The position numbers and the translations under genes were made by a program. From positions 44,992 through 108,991 of the IMG/VR virus record IMGVR_UViG_3300027969_000060: a stretch of 64,000 nt of DNA; one strand, 5' to 3'. Source of the DNA: a virus. This document shows, piece by piece, positions 11,101-18,685 of the stretch (its first letter is position 1; each line of letters begins with the position of its first letter). Under the pieces are notes generated by a model, which saw only the letters and a list, made by a program, of their open reading frames with translations, did no database searches and was not told where the DNA came from.

Positions 11101-13134
11101 ACCTGTACCGTCAAACGCAATACTACTGCCGCCAAACTTGCTTTGTGTTGCGCTGACTGCGGCGTTGCCGTTGACTGTAATTGTCTTAGGTAGTCTTGAT
11201 ATAGTTGACGGAAAAGCAAAGTCTGGTTGGGTTGCTATACTAGCATAATCGCCTGTGCCGTCTAGTGCCAAACTTGCCGTGCCAAATTTCTTAACTGCTG
11301 TGGAAAGTTTAGCGTTGCCTTGAGCGTATACTGTTTTTCCTGCACGGTCTGTAATTGTTTCAAATCCTAGTTGTCTGCCAGTAAGATTTACATAATTCCC
11401 GTCAATACTTGAAATAACACCGCTAGCTAACAGTGTTGAGCCGTTAGTATCATAGTAACTTACAGTATTTCCTACTGCCCAAGTACCCACTCTTGTATTA
11501 ATTCTTAAGTGTGTTTTACCTTGTTGTGCAAAACCATAATTATTTGATGATGCATACATACCGCGAGTTGCAAAGTATGTAAACGAGTTTAACCACTCAA
11601 CTCGAACGCCGTTAGTTGCGGTGATAGTATCAACACCCGGAGTAATAAACGTTGCGTTATGAAACAGCATACTTGCTTCTTTGCTTAGTACATTTGCGTA
11701 TGCCCCGTCAATATATGCGCCTTTACCTGCGTTACCTGCGTTAAATCCCAATGGGTCACTTAGGCTAGTTACTGAACCTTTTGTAATAACCGATACGTTT
11801 CGAATATATGGACTACGACTACTTACAGTTAATCCGCTAGCAAAACGGAAAGCGTATCCGTTATCTGGAAATACTCGTGTGCTACCATTACAACTAAATG
11901 TTAAGTTTGATAAGAAGATAGTACCGGTAGCTGTGCCGCCAGCATGAGTAACAGTTGTTATTCCTGTTAAGTAATTATAAGTTGCTGTAATAACAGCATA
12001 GTCAGTGCCGTTAACGTTAACTGTGCCGCCACTAGTATAAGTATGTGCAAACGGTGATGTTCCAGCATTAAATGTTACGGATCCGCTAGATGCACTAGTA
12101 ACTGTAAAATAATTTCCGTTGCTAAAGAAATCAGCAACAGTTAAATCTTCAATTGTAGTTTCGCCGTTTAATACAAATGCATCATTGTATTGAGTTGCAA
12201 CCGTTGGGACAATTTTAACTGCTCGAATACCAGCGCCTCGAACAGATATACCTACATTAACTATTAGAGGAAATTCTTCAGTATAAATTCCTGGATAGAT
12301 GTAAACTACATCACCGGAAGAAGCTAATGATAAAGCATGTTTAATTGTGAGTACAGGGTTATTTTCATGTAGTCCTGCATTGCTATCATTTCCTGCCTCT
12401 GCAACATAAATGATATTTCCTTGAGGTAATGCTAAATCAATACCATTAACAGTAATGCTATTTGAATTAAAATTAGTTGCTTGTATGTCGTGTATGTAGG
12501 CTGTTTTCCATGCTTGGGTAACACTACCTAAATCCCATTTAGGATCACCAATTGCATGACTTCCCGGGACTCCGGGATCACCAGCTTGCCATACTTCTGG
12601 AATTACATTACTATTAATATCTGCATTAAAAATAACGTTGTCGTTATTAGCACTTCCAATAGTAATATCGCCATCGGCTGTAATATTTCCAGTAGCGTGT
12701 AAATTTCCGTTAACAAGCATATCGCTGTTAACATTAACTTGTCCGGTACCTGAAGTATTAAATTCTAAGTCAGCGTCAGCATCAGTAGTTGATATTGCGT
12801 TAGTAGTAACTTGTAAATTGTCATTAACAAGTAATTTACCTTGATAAACTACTGGATTAGAACCACTAGGTTCTAAATTAATTGTTCCGTTAGAACTAGC
12901 AATTGTATCGCCGCTAATTGTAAATGTAGCAATGTCTGCTTGATTGTCTACTATTAAATTTGTAGTACGAGTTGTTCCGTTAACTTCTAGGTCGTGCCCG
13001 GGTGTTGCAGTATTAATACCAATACGGCCATTAACAACATCTAGATAAAGTAAGTTCGTCTCAAAAGCAAGATTCACACCTTCTCGAAGAAGGTTTGCCT
13101 TTAAGAGCGGACCCGTAATGCGACCAACAGCCAT
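8182..13134 (-). CDS. Giant fibre-like protein with LamG/concanavalin-like domains (1650 aa)
   Basis: The N-terminus (GRITGPLLKANLLREG, then 'FETNLLYLDV.NGRIGINTA') is shared with the 1067-aa protein encoded upstream, so they are paralogues. Order: N-terminal attachment-like region and beta repeats ('GNLHATGNIT', 1-220); pectin-lyase-like region beginning 'GNIIYVAEAGNDSNAG' (225-500); a LamG block at about 610-1010 with a fragment (615-650), a complete domain (660-820; 'FTIEGWFYKT', 'AWNHVAISR', 'GYIDDFRVS') and a second near-complete domain (830-1010); then 'NEGNFKVGDNFYINQ' and long T/N-rich beta repeats ending in a domain typical of marine T4-like fibres. LamG domains commonly bind glycans, so receptor binding is a reasonable inference. 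The LamG insert is absent from the paralogue. The gene has a 135-nt structured leader. Confidence 0.85.
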   Translation of the reverse strand: MAVGRITGPLLKANLLREGVNLAFETNLLYLDVVNGRIGINTATPGHDLEVNGTTRTTNLIVDNQADIATFTISGDTIASSNGTINLEPSGSNPVVYQGKLLVNDNLQVTTNAISTTDADADLEFNTSGTGQVNVNSDMLVNGNLHATGNITADGDITIGSANNDNVIFNADINSNVIPEVWQAGDPGVPGSHAIGDPKWDLGSVTQAWKTAYIHDIQATNFNSNSITVNGIDLALPQGNIIYVAEAGNDSNAGLHENNPVLTIKHALSLASSGDVVYIYPGIYTEEFPLIVNVGISVRGAGIRAVKIVPTVATQYNDAFVLNGETTIEDLTVADFFSNGNYFTVTSASSGSVTFNAGTSPFAHTYTSGGTVNVNGTDYAVITATYNYLTGITTVTHAGGTATGTIFLSNLTFSCNGSTRVFPDNGYAFRFASGLTVSSRSPYIRNVSVITKGSVTSLSDPLGFNAGNAGKGAYIDGAYANVLSKEASMLFHNATFITPGVDTITATNGVRVEWLNSFTYFATRGMYASSNNYGFAQQGKTHLRINTRVGTWAVGNTVSYYDTNGSTLLASGVISSIDGNYVNLTGRQLGFETITDRAGKTVYAQGNAKLSTAVKKFGTASLALDGTGDYASIATQPDFAFPSTISRLPKTITVNGNAAVSATQSKFGGSSIAFDGTGDYLSLATDTDYGFGTGDFTIEGWFYKTAVSTQYLFDTRTTLTENSVVVQSNGSGSLRLFVNGAFVLTSSNAHTNNAWNHVAISRASGVTRFFINGVVSTATYTDTTNYGTTKPLVVGAQYNGTTAFNGYIDDFRVSNTARYTATFTPTTTAFVDDFNTKLLVNGNSTIVDDASYGTATDFTIEGWIYPTAAGTYRTLFDFRSAAIEKSIYLAINTSNQLYLYVNGVITITTAATVSLSTWTHVALVRRNASTKIYLNGTQSGSSWADITDYGTTKPLRIGADYSGAYGFTGYIDDVKISKGVARYTTTFTAPTTALTGDLGTVLLLHFNGNNNSTTILDDGITFQDLRTSAGGTATLIDFADYSDFGAEIRSIASASVYGNYGVYGDGPGVIAYLISQNFAYIGAGKLSTNDPNDRIAANEVVELNDAKIYYTSVDNEGNFKVGDNFYINQKTGEVLFNNQNLTVTSLTGVTFTDGTHTTTITSTDITTGNIRIHDNNIDSTTGQIDVTAANGVINLQNNTFVTGNLDVTGDITIGGNITIGDQSTDTINFVASIDSSLIPSLTAFYDLGTSLLRWNTAFLSRAEIDGVIIDSNQISTSIGNDDLTLTAAGAGRIYIPSNNVQIDQNLTVTQNLTVTSGTTYLKNTTVTGNITQTGNINQTGNFVTSGNTQVTGNITGSTYLQLSQIRLENNVISTTVTDLDLELRANGIGNVVLEGIKFSDNNIQSIVTDSNITLVPQGTGGVIINSNQSIQVPVGTTAQQPGTPSNGMIRYNSDLTRYEGYNNGYWVKLGGLQDVDGNTKIIAEATPGANDNTLYFYADGNLTATIDSTKLFTQRFQTVNLDLYSNTITPVLADSNLNLTTTGTGGVRLGNLKIFNNTITNIVSGAITEFSETGTGYVRIAGSNGVVIPSGDVLNDRPAVPEIGMIRFNTYDNLVEVFNGVTWSSVAGASGGVTSLEATEIGIASALIFG
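11570..11598. repeat. 29-bp exact repeat, copy 1 (second copy 15220-15248)
   Basis: The same 29 bases occur at 15220-15248 in the paralogous fibre gene, in the same frame and orientation (encoding EWLNSFTYFA on the minus strand). Such identity inside otherwise diverged paralogues is expected to promote recombination or gene conversion. Confidence 0.85.
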
Positions 13135-13269
13135 GAGCTCTCCTCGTACCCCGTGTTACACGGTTAACCACCTTTGAGCTTGCGCTCGCATCCTAAATTT
13201 TACTTAGGCTCTTTGCGGGTTTACCACAGTCGAATATCGTAAAAACTTGGTCAGTTCTTACAGTAATAG
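13135..13269 (-). promoter_or_regulatory. Structured 5' leader of the 1650-aa fibre gene
   Basis: The late promoter lies about 135 nt before the start codon, much further than for most genes here. The leader has three short hairpins: CCTAA-N7-TTAGG (13192-13208), GAGC-GCAA-GCTC with a GNRA-type loop (13176-13187) and CCGTG-TAA-CACGG (13151-13163). An AGGAG ribosome site follows. No ORF of note is present. mRNA stabilisation or translational control is inferred. Confidence 0.45.
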
Positions 13270-13277
13270 TATTTATC
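13270..13277 (-). promoter_or_regulatory. T4-type late promoter motif (GATAAATA)
   Basis: Minus-strand GATAAATA in the gap between two fibre genes, upstream of the structured leader of the 1650-aa gene. Confidence 0.65.
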
Positions 13278-13289
13278 GGATTGGGCTTT

Positions 13290-16200
13290 TTAGCCTAGGA
13301 CAAGGCCCCATAAGTCCATAATATCAAGGACTTCGGAGAGAGGTGCGGCCCCTAAAGTACCAACGGCTGGGATCCAATTAGTACCGTCAAAAACTTCCAT
13401 ATAGTTTATTTGGCTGTTATATCTAACTTCGCCAAGAGCTGGAGTTAGTCTGCGTTGACTAGTATCACCATATGGAAATACTACTCCGGCGGTTCCTGTA
13501 AACTTTACATACCCTGTGCCTGTACTTTGAAGTGTTACTGCTCCTGCGGCAGTATTTGTAATACTGTCGTCTTTAAATAATAACCCGTTAACATTTATAG
13601 AGCCTGTACCTGTAGGTTGAAATACTGTATCAGAATTTGTAACAGGGTTGTTAATAGTATTTCCAGATAGTATAAAATTACCAACTTGCAGTACAGCATC
13701 TGACATCATAGTTGATGTAATAGTTGCTTTAAGAGCGTTATTAACAACAAATCTTAATGTGTTATCATTAGTGCCGATGGTTAATTCTGGAGTAATATAT
13801 GTATTTTTATCAGTGCTGTAGACGTTTACAAAACTTTCAGTTCCGGTAGACAAATAACCTTCGTATGCTTGAGTTGTGCTATTTTGTCTAATTTCGCCAG
13901 GTGCAGAAAGTACCTTTGTTGAGTCATTACTATAGGGTATTTTTAAATATTTTGTTGAGTTAACTACTACATTGCCTGTTCCATTAGGAGTAAAATATAT
14001 ACTTTTTTGACTGTTTGTAGTTGCACCAGTCCAGTTATTTGTAATAACATTATCTTTAATCTTTAACTTTTGGTCAACAATAATGCTACCGTTGTTATTA
14101 GCTACAACTTCTAAATCAGTTGCAGGCGCTATTGTAGTAATAATATTATTTTGTATTTTAATGCTAGGAACTTGGAAATATGATCCTGCTCCTAAAATAT
14201 TAATATCAGCATTACCAAACAATCCAGTAATATAAGTATCGCCAGTTTGTCCAATATCGCCAGTAAGTGTTAGTGTTTTTGGAGATAATATTGTTCCAAT
14301 TTCTACATATTGTAGACTGGTTGTACCGTTAACAGTTGCCGTTGTTCCGCCTACTGTTAAACTTTGATCTGCTTGTACATCTGTAGATGTTACTTTAACT
14401 GTACCTGTGCCCGCGGCAACAAATCTTAAATCTGTTCCGCTAGTTAACGTAGAAATTGTATTGTTAGTTACTTGTGTAACACCGTCAATGTCTAGTGTAG
14501 TTAAAAAAGCAGTGCGCCATATTCTAGGATCAATAAGATCGTTATTGCCTAATGAGTATGTTCTATCAAGTTTAGGATTGATATTTTGTGTTAGTTTTGG
14601 AAATACAGTAACTAAATCGTATTTTGTATCACCTAAGTATACATTGCCGTCAACATACGTATTGCCGGTTACTCCAATGTTTCCAGTTACAAATACGTTT
14701 GTGTTAAGATTAGTTGTACCGTTAGCGGCAAAAAAGTTTACTGGGCCTATTAACGACTGAATTTCATTATCGTGAATCCTGATATTTCCAGTTTGTATCT
14801 TTGTTGCATCAATAATAGTTTGGCCGTTAGGGCTATCAAACGTAATATTTCCGCCAGCTGTAAAACTAATTGACTGTGCATTAAATGTTACATTACCAGT
14901 TTGTTGGTCAACATAAAATACATCACCGACTCGAAAATTACCCTTATGGTCCATGCTGTCATAGTACAGCTGGCCGCCATTAATTGCTATGATTTCATTG
15001 GCTTGTAAGGTTAACTGATCGTCATTTTGACTGTCAGTGCCCGACCCAATATAACCAAAGTTATGTCCAATTAAGTATCCTAACGTGTCTGCGCCATCAG
15101 CTCTTGCGCCATATGTACCATATACGTTAGCTGATCCAATACTGCGCATCTCTGCGCCAAATTTTAATCCTAAACTAGCAAAACCCAGTGTACCTTGTGT
15201 TAAATTTATACCTATGTTGGCAAAGTATGTAAACGAGTTTAACCACTCGACCCGGGCACCGTTTGTTGCTGTTATGCCGTCGGCACCTGGAACAATAAAG
15301 GTCACGGCACTGAATAACATAGTTGCGGTGTTTGATGATGGGTCTGCTACACTGCCGTCTACTAATGCGCCTCTTCCTGCGTTAGGCGCCGTGTTAATAA
15401 CTGTTATGTTTAGAACATAGGGACTACGAGTAGTAGTTGTAAATCCTTGTGCTAATCTAAATCCGTAACCGGTATCATTAACGCTATCGTACTTAACTCC
15501 ACTAACTGCTAGATTGCTAACAGTTGTTTCTCCATTAAGCAAAAATGCATCTTTATCACTAGTTCCAACGGTTGGACTAATGGTAACTGCTCTAATGCCA
15601 GCACCACTTACACTAACACCTTGTGGTATAGTTAGCGGAAATTCTTCAACATACGTACCTGGAAATATTACAATGTTATCTCCGGCAACGGCTTGACTTA
15701 GAGCATATTTTATTGTTCTATAAGTTGCGTGTAAATGGTCTCCGTAATAAAGATCGTCACCATTAATGCTAACATAGATAGTATTACCTTGTGTCAACAA
15801 CATATCAATGTTGTTAACGGTCAACGTGTCTAAGGTTGTAGTATCAACTTCAATTGTATCAACGTATAACTTTTTCCACTGCTGACTAAGTTTACCTAAA
15901 TCCCAAAAGTTATCATCGTTGGGTATAAAATCACTGTTAATGTCGGCTTCAAATACTACATTGTCAGTGTTACTATCACCAATTGTAATAGTACCGTCCC
16001 AGGTAATGTTACCTGTTGCGTGTAAGTTACCATTGACATTTACCCTGTCGGTATTAAAAACTACTCGGCCAGTGCCATCGGCAGTTAATTCGATATGTGT
16101 ATCAACACTACGAGTAGTAATTGCACGATCAAACAGGGTTAACTGACTAGTACGTACTTCGTTAGCAGTTATTGTTGGGTTGCTGAGTTGGTCAGGTACA

Positions 16201-16493
16201 ATGTAAATCCTGCCAAGATCGTTTTGAATTTTGTAAGATACAAATCTTACATTGTCAAATTCGGCTTGAGTATCAACAAATAGTTCAGCATCACCGTTAA
16301 TGTACGGATTTGTACTGGTACGAGTAGTACCTACTACCTCTAATCGTTGAGAAGGACCTGCGGTGTTAACGCCAATACGGCCGTTACTAACATCAAGATA
16401 GAGTAGATCAGTTTCAAATGCAAGATCTGCGCCTTGGCGAAGTAAGTTCTTCGCCAACAGCGGGCCGCTAATTCTACCTAATTCTGCTCCCAT
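13290..16493 (-). CDS. Fibre-like structural protein (1067 aa), paralogue of the 1650-aa protein
   Basis: The N-terminal 50 residues align with the 1650-aa protein (GRISGPLLAKNLLRQG, 'FETDLLYLDVSNGRIGVNTA'). A 'GNLHATGNITWDGTI' beta segment and a pectin-lyase-like region ('NTIYVSINGDD', 'YRTIKYALSQA', 'GTYVEEFPLTIPQGV') follow at about 230-450. A 'GNFRVGDVFYVDQQTGNVTF' segment lies near 520. The C-terminal half has repeated 'TGNI..TGNTYVDGNVYLGD'-type beta strands and ends in 'GEVRYNSQINYMEVFDG' and 'NWIPAVG', a terminal domain also found in the paralogue. It lacks the LamG insert. A GGGG ribosome site and a late promoter lie just upstream. Likely a tail fibre or virion adhesin; the receptor cannot be read from sequence. 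Confidence 0.85.
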   Translation of the reverse strand: MGAELGRISGPLLAKNLLRQGADLAFETDLLYLDVSNGRIGVNTAGPSQRLEVVGTTRTSTNPYINGDAELFVDTQAEFDNVRFVSYKIQNDLGRIYIVPDQLSNPTITANEVRTSQLTLFDRAITTRSVDTHIELTADGTGRVVFNTDRVNVNGNLHATGNITWDGTITIGDSNTDNVVFEADINSDFIPNDDNFWDLGKLSQQWKKLYVDTIEVDTTTLDTLTVNNIDMLLTQGNTIYVSINGDDLYYGDHLHATYRTIKYALSQAVAGDNIVIFPGTYVEEFPLTIPQGVSVSGAGIRAVTISPTVGTSDKDAFLLNGETTVSNLAVSGVKYDSVNDTGYGFRLAQGFTTTTRSPYVLNITVINTAPNAGRGALVDGSVADPSSNTATMLFSAVTFIVPGADGITATNGARVEWLNSFTYFANIGINLTQGTLGFASLGLKFGAEMRSIGSANVYGTYGARADGADTLGYLIGHNFGYIGSGTDSQNDDQLTLQANEIIAINGGQLYYDSMDHKGNFRVGDVFYVDQQTGNVTFNAQSISFTAGGNITFDSPNGQTIIDATKIQTGNIRIHDNEIQSLIGPVNFFAANGTTNLNTNVFVTGNIGVTGNTYVDGNVYLGDTKYDLVTVFPKLTQNINPKLDRTYSLGNNDLIDPRIWRTAFLTTLDIDGVTQVTNNTISTLTSGTDLRFVAAGTGTVKVTSTDVQADQSLTVGGTTATVNGTTSLQYVEIGTILSPKTLTLTGDIGQTGDTYITGLFGNADINILGAGSYFQVPSIKIQNNIITTIAPATDLEVVANNNGSIIVDQKLKIKDNVITNNWTGATTNSQKSIYFTPNGTGNVVVNSTKYLKIPYSNDSTKVLSAPGEIRQNSTTQAYEGYLSTGTESFVNVYSTDKNTYITPELTIGTNDNTLRFVVNNALKATITSTMMSDAVLQVGNFILSGNTINNPVTNSDTVFQPTGTGSINVNGLLFKDDSITNTAAGAVTLQSTGTGYVKFTGTAGVVFPYGDTSQRRLTPALGEVRYNSQINYMEVFDGTNWIPAVGTLGAAPLSEVLDIMDLWGLVLG
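15220..15248. repeat. 29-bp exact repeat, copy 2 (first copy 11570-11598)
   Basis: Identical to 11570-11598; see that entry. It lies in the 1067-aa fibre gene at the equivalent position of the shared pectin-lyase-like region. Confidence 0.85.
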
Positions 16494-16510
16494 AATTTAC
16501 CCCTATAGTG

Positions 16511-16518
16511 TATTTATG
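16511..16518 (-). promoter_or_regulatory. T4-type late promoter motif (CATAAATA)
   Basis: Minus-strand CATAAATA 18 nt before the start codon of the 1067-aa fibre gene, in the short gap after the 252-aa gene. Confidence 0.7.
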
Positions 16519-16526
16519 GGGAAATA

Positions 16527-17285
16527 TTATTTGTCAAAGCCTATCAATACAGTTATAGGTTTACCAATCATACTTAGATATTCTGGGTCTGATGTGAAAT
16601 TTAAATAATAACCAGTTGGCGCTGTAAATGTTATAGCATGTCCAGTAAGAATATTTCCACCAGTCACAGGATTGTTTAGTGTAACAGTAGTTCCGTTAGT
16701 TACAGTTGCAGTTGTATTTGGAAGCAAATACGGAGATCCAGTTACAGTTGACCCGTTAGGAATAGCCGCTGTACTTGTAAATGTTAAAGTGGTTGCGCCA
16801 GCATTTGAATCTGCGGTAGTAACTAGCCCTGCTGTTGGATTTTGATCTACAACATAGTTAGTGTTATAAATTTGAAATACGTTTTCAATAAACACTAAAA
16901 TATTTTGGCCGCCAAACTGTCCAGCACCCTGCCCACCTGTAGGCGGCACATTGCTTGATATGTTTGTTGGATCGTACATTGAATTTAACGGTCCATAAAA
17001 GTAACTATATCCATCTAACTGCCCTAGACTCTGCTGGATAATTTTGCTTGCTTCTTTAAATTTTATTGCTCGCCAAGTTGCCGAGCTTCCTTGATAAACT
17101 TCAACTTCGTCTGTGCCGGTATTGTATCTTATATTTCCAGAAATAGGTGAAGTAATAGTGCCAGTGCTTTTTGGCAATGTCATTACTGTGCTGTCTGCTA
17201 GTGTAAAATTGTTACTAGTGTCTAGCGCCACACGACTATCGTAAATTGCTCTACGGTTAAGTGTTAACGTTTTTAAAAATCTCAT
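16527..17285 (-). CDS. Structural protein of the fibre locus (252 aa)
   Basis: No firm family name. The protein starts MRFLKTLTLNRRAIYDSRVAL. It has a 'GNIRYNTGTDEVEVYQG' and 'WRAIKFK' segment at about 48-75, the same small terminal-type domain found at the C-termini of the two big fibre proteins. A Gly/Gln-rich patch (about 118-126) and 'ILVFIENVFQIYNTNYVV' follow, and then beta-type repeats at 150-230. There is no signal peptide. It lies 4 nt after the 106-aa gene and before the late promoter of the 1067-aa fibre gene. A short fibre or fibre-connector is inferred from context. Confidence 0.7.
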   Translation of the reverse strand: MRFLKTLTLNRRAIYDSRVALDTSNNFTLADSTVMTLPKSTGTITSPISGNIRYNTGTDEVEVYQGSSATWRAIKFKEASKIIQQSLGQLDGYSYFYGPLNSMYDPTNISSNVPPTGGQGAGQFGGQNILVFIENVFQIYNTNYVVDQNPTAGLVTTADSNAGATTLTFTSTAAIPNGSTVTGSPYLLPNTTATVTNGTTVTLNNPVTGGNILTGHAITFTAPTGYYLNFTSDPEYLSMIGKPITVLIGFDK

Positions 17286-17289
17286 TGTT

Positions 17290-17610
17290 TTATACCGCCA
17301 ATGTACTTACTGTTGCTGTTAACCCACTTGCTGAACAAATGGCTCTAACCTCATCTCCGGTTGCCAATACTAATTTTTCTTGGTCAAAACTAACAGTATC
17401 GCCCGCTGGAACTATCAGCGCATTAACAATCATATTTGATGAACTTGCAGTTGTTCCTGGACTTGGGACAGCGTATAATGTTAAAGTTCTATCAGCTACA
17501 CCTGTATTACAAACAATGATAGTAGTAACAGCTCGAGCGCCGGTACCTGAATCTAATTTGTCTGAGCTGCCTGCTGATGTTGCTGTAATTACTTTGTTAT
17601 AAATTGCCAT
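17290..17610 (-). CDS. Small beta-rich structural protein (106 aa)
   Basis: It matches the 109-aa protein encoded at 7846-8175 in length and in the order of beta segments ('TTIIVCNTG', 'NALIVPAGDTVSF', 'EKLVLATGDEVRA'), so the two are probably diverged duplicates. No membrane segment, signal peptide or catalytic motif is visible. The gene follows the 341-aa gene by 9 nt and precedes the 252-aa gene by 4 nt, which suggests translation from one late transcript. A small virion protein is likely. Function unknown. Confidence 0.7.
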   Translation of the reverse strand: MAIYNKVITATSAGSSDKLDSGTGARAVTTIIVCNTGVADRTLTLYAVPSPGTTASSSNMIVNALIVPAGDTVSFDQEKLVLATGDEVRAICSASGLTATVSTLAV

Positions 17611-17619
17611 GTTCTTTCC

Positions 17620-18645
17620 TTAAAATAGTATACTAAACAATAGTGCTCTATTCTTAGCTACTAGTTCGTCTGAGTTTCCGTAATTGGTAAAATATATACC
17701 TGTTTTACCTGGTGCTGGTGTTGTATCTGAATCTTTTGTATAAATTTTTGTTGAACCATATATTGCAGTCGGGCTTAACCCTTTATCGTCTAGTTGTAAT
17801 ACTGCATCAACTTCGAGAGTATCGGTAAGCGCACTTAGAATTAAATTATTTCCTATACTAACATTAGTGATAGTATCTTCAAATATGTTTATATTACTGA
17901 CAGTTACACCAGTAGCTGTTACAGAGGCTATTAAAGTGTGTGCAATTTCAAAATCAATGTGATTTCCGTATGCCCTAATTGATGATGTGGCCGCTGTAAT
18001 ACTACCACTAATAGGATAATAAAGTCGGTCAACGGTAGCAATACCGCCAGATGCCGCCACATAATCGTTAACATATTGTTTATTAGGTATATCGTTTGGA
18101 TCAATTATACGATCTTCGTAATTGCTTAGACCAACTGTAGAGTTAACAATTCTTAACTTAGTAAGACTGTTACCCATATCAAATACCATATCGTAAGAAT
18201 CTGGGGGGCTAATACTAGCTAGTCGGAGGCCGCTTAGGGCAGTATCAGTTGTTTGTAGTACAAAAGTTCCGTCTACCTGATCATTTAAAATTGGATCATA
18301 GTGGCTAATATTTTCGTCAAATAATAATTCAGCATCATATATTGTGCCAGAAGAGTGTGTGCGCTGTCCTCGATCAATCCTAATACCAGAGGTGCTACCG
18401 TTTAAGGTAACACCTACGTTTGGTTCGCCATTATTAAGGATAATGATGTTGTCAGCAATACTAGCGTTAGTTGATTCAATAGTAGTAGTAGTTCCTAAAA
18501 CGTCAAGATTACCGGTGATAACTACAGTACCACGAGGATTATACGGATCATCTAAATCAGCCGTACCAACATCTAGCCAGATTTTCCCCCCGGACTTTAC
18601 CTGTAATCTATAATTACTATCACTAACTTTTAGTATTCTTGACAT
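17620..18645 (-). CDS. Short fibre-like structural protein (341 aa)
   Basis: The N-terminus (MSRILKVSDSNYRLQVKSGG) leads into 'GTVVITGNLDVLGTTTTIES' and 'ASIADNIIILNNGE' at about 40-75, a segment that recurs in fibres of marine T4-like phages. A C-terminal beta region with 'GSTKIYTKDSD' and 'GKTGIYFTN' follows. It is much shorter than the other fibres and lacks the pectin-lyase, LamG and W/Y modules. It lies 40 nt downstream of the 397-aa gene, with a small hairpin between them. Probably a virion fibre component; the exact role is unknown. Confidence 0.7.
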   Translation of the reverse strand: MSRILKVSDSNYRLQVKSGGKIWLDVGTADLDDPYNPRGTVVITGNLDVLGTTTTIESTNASIADNIIILNNGEPNVGVTLNGSTSGIRIDRGQRTHSSGTIYDAELLFDENISHYDPILNDQVDGTFVLQTTDTALSGLRLASISPPDSYDMVFDMGNSLTKLRIVNSTVGLSNYEDRIIDPNDIPNKQYVNDYVAASGGIATVDRLYYPISGSITAATSSIRAYGNHIDFEIAHTLIASVTATGVTVSNINIFEDTITNVSIGNNLILSALTDTLEVDAVLQLDDKGLSPTAIYGSTKIYTKDSDTTPAPGKTGIYFTNYGNSDELVAKNRALLFSILF

Positions 18646-18660
18646 TTATTATCCTTAAGT

Positions 18661-18678
18661 TGGGGACCTAAGTCCCCA
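18661..18678 (-). terminator. Hairpin between the 397-aa and 341-aa genes
   Basis: TGGGGAC-N4-GTCCCCA forms a 7-bp GC-rich stem 8 nt after the stop of the 397-aa gene. There is no T-tract after it on the minus strand, so it may be an attenuator or mRNA-stabilising stem rather than a full terminator. Confidence 0.45.
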
Positions 18679-18685
18679 TGCCTAA

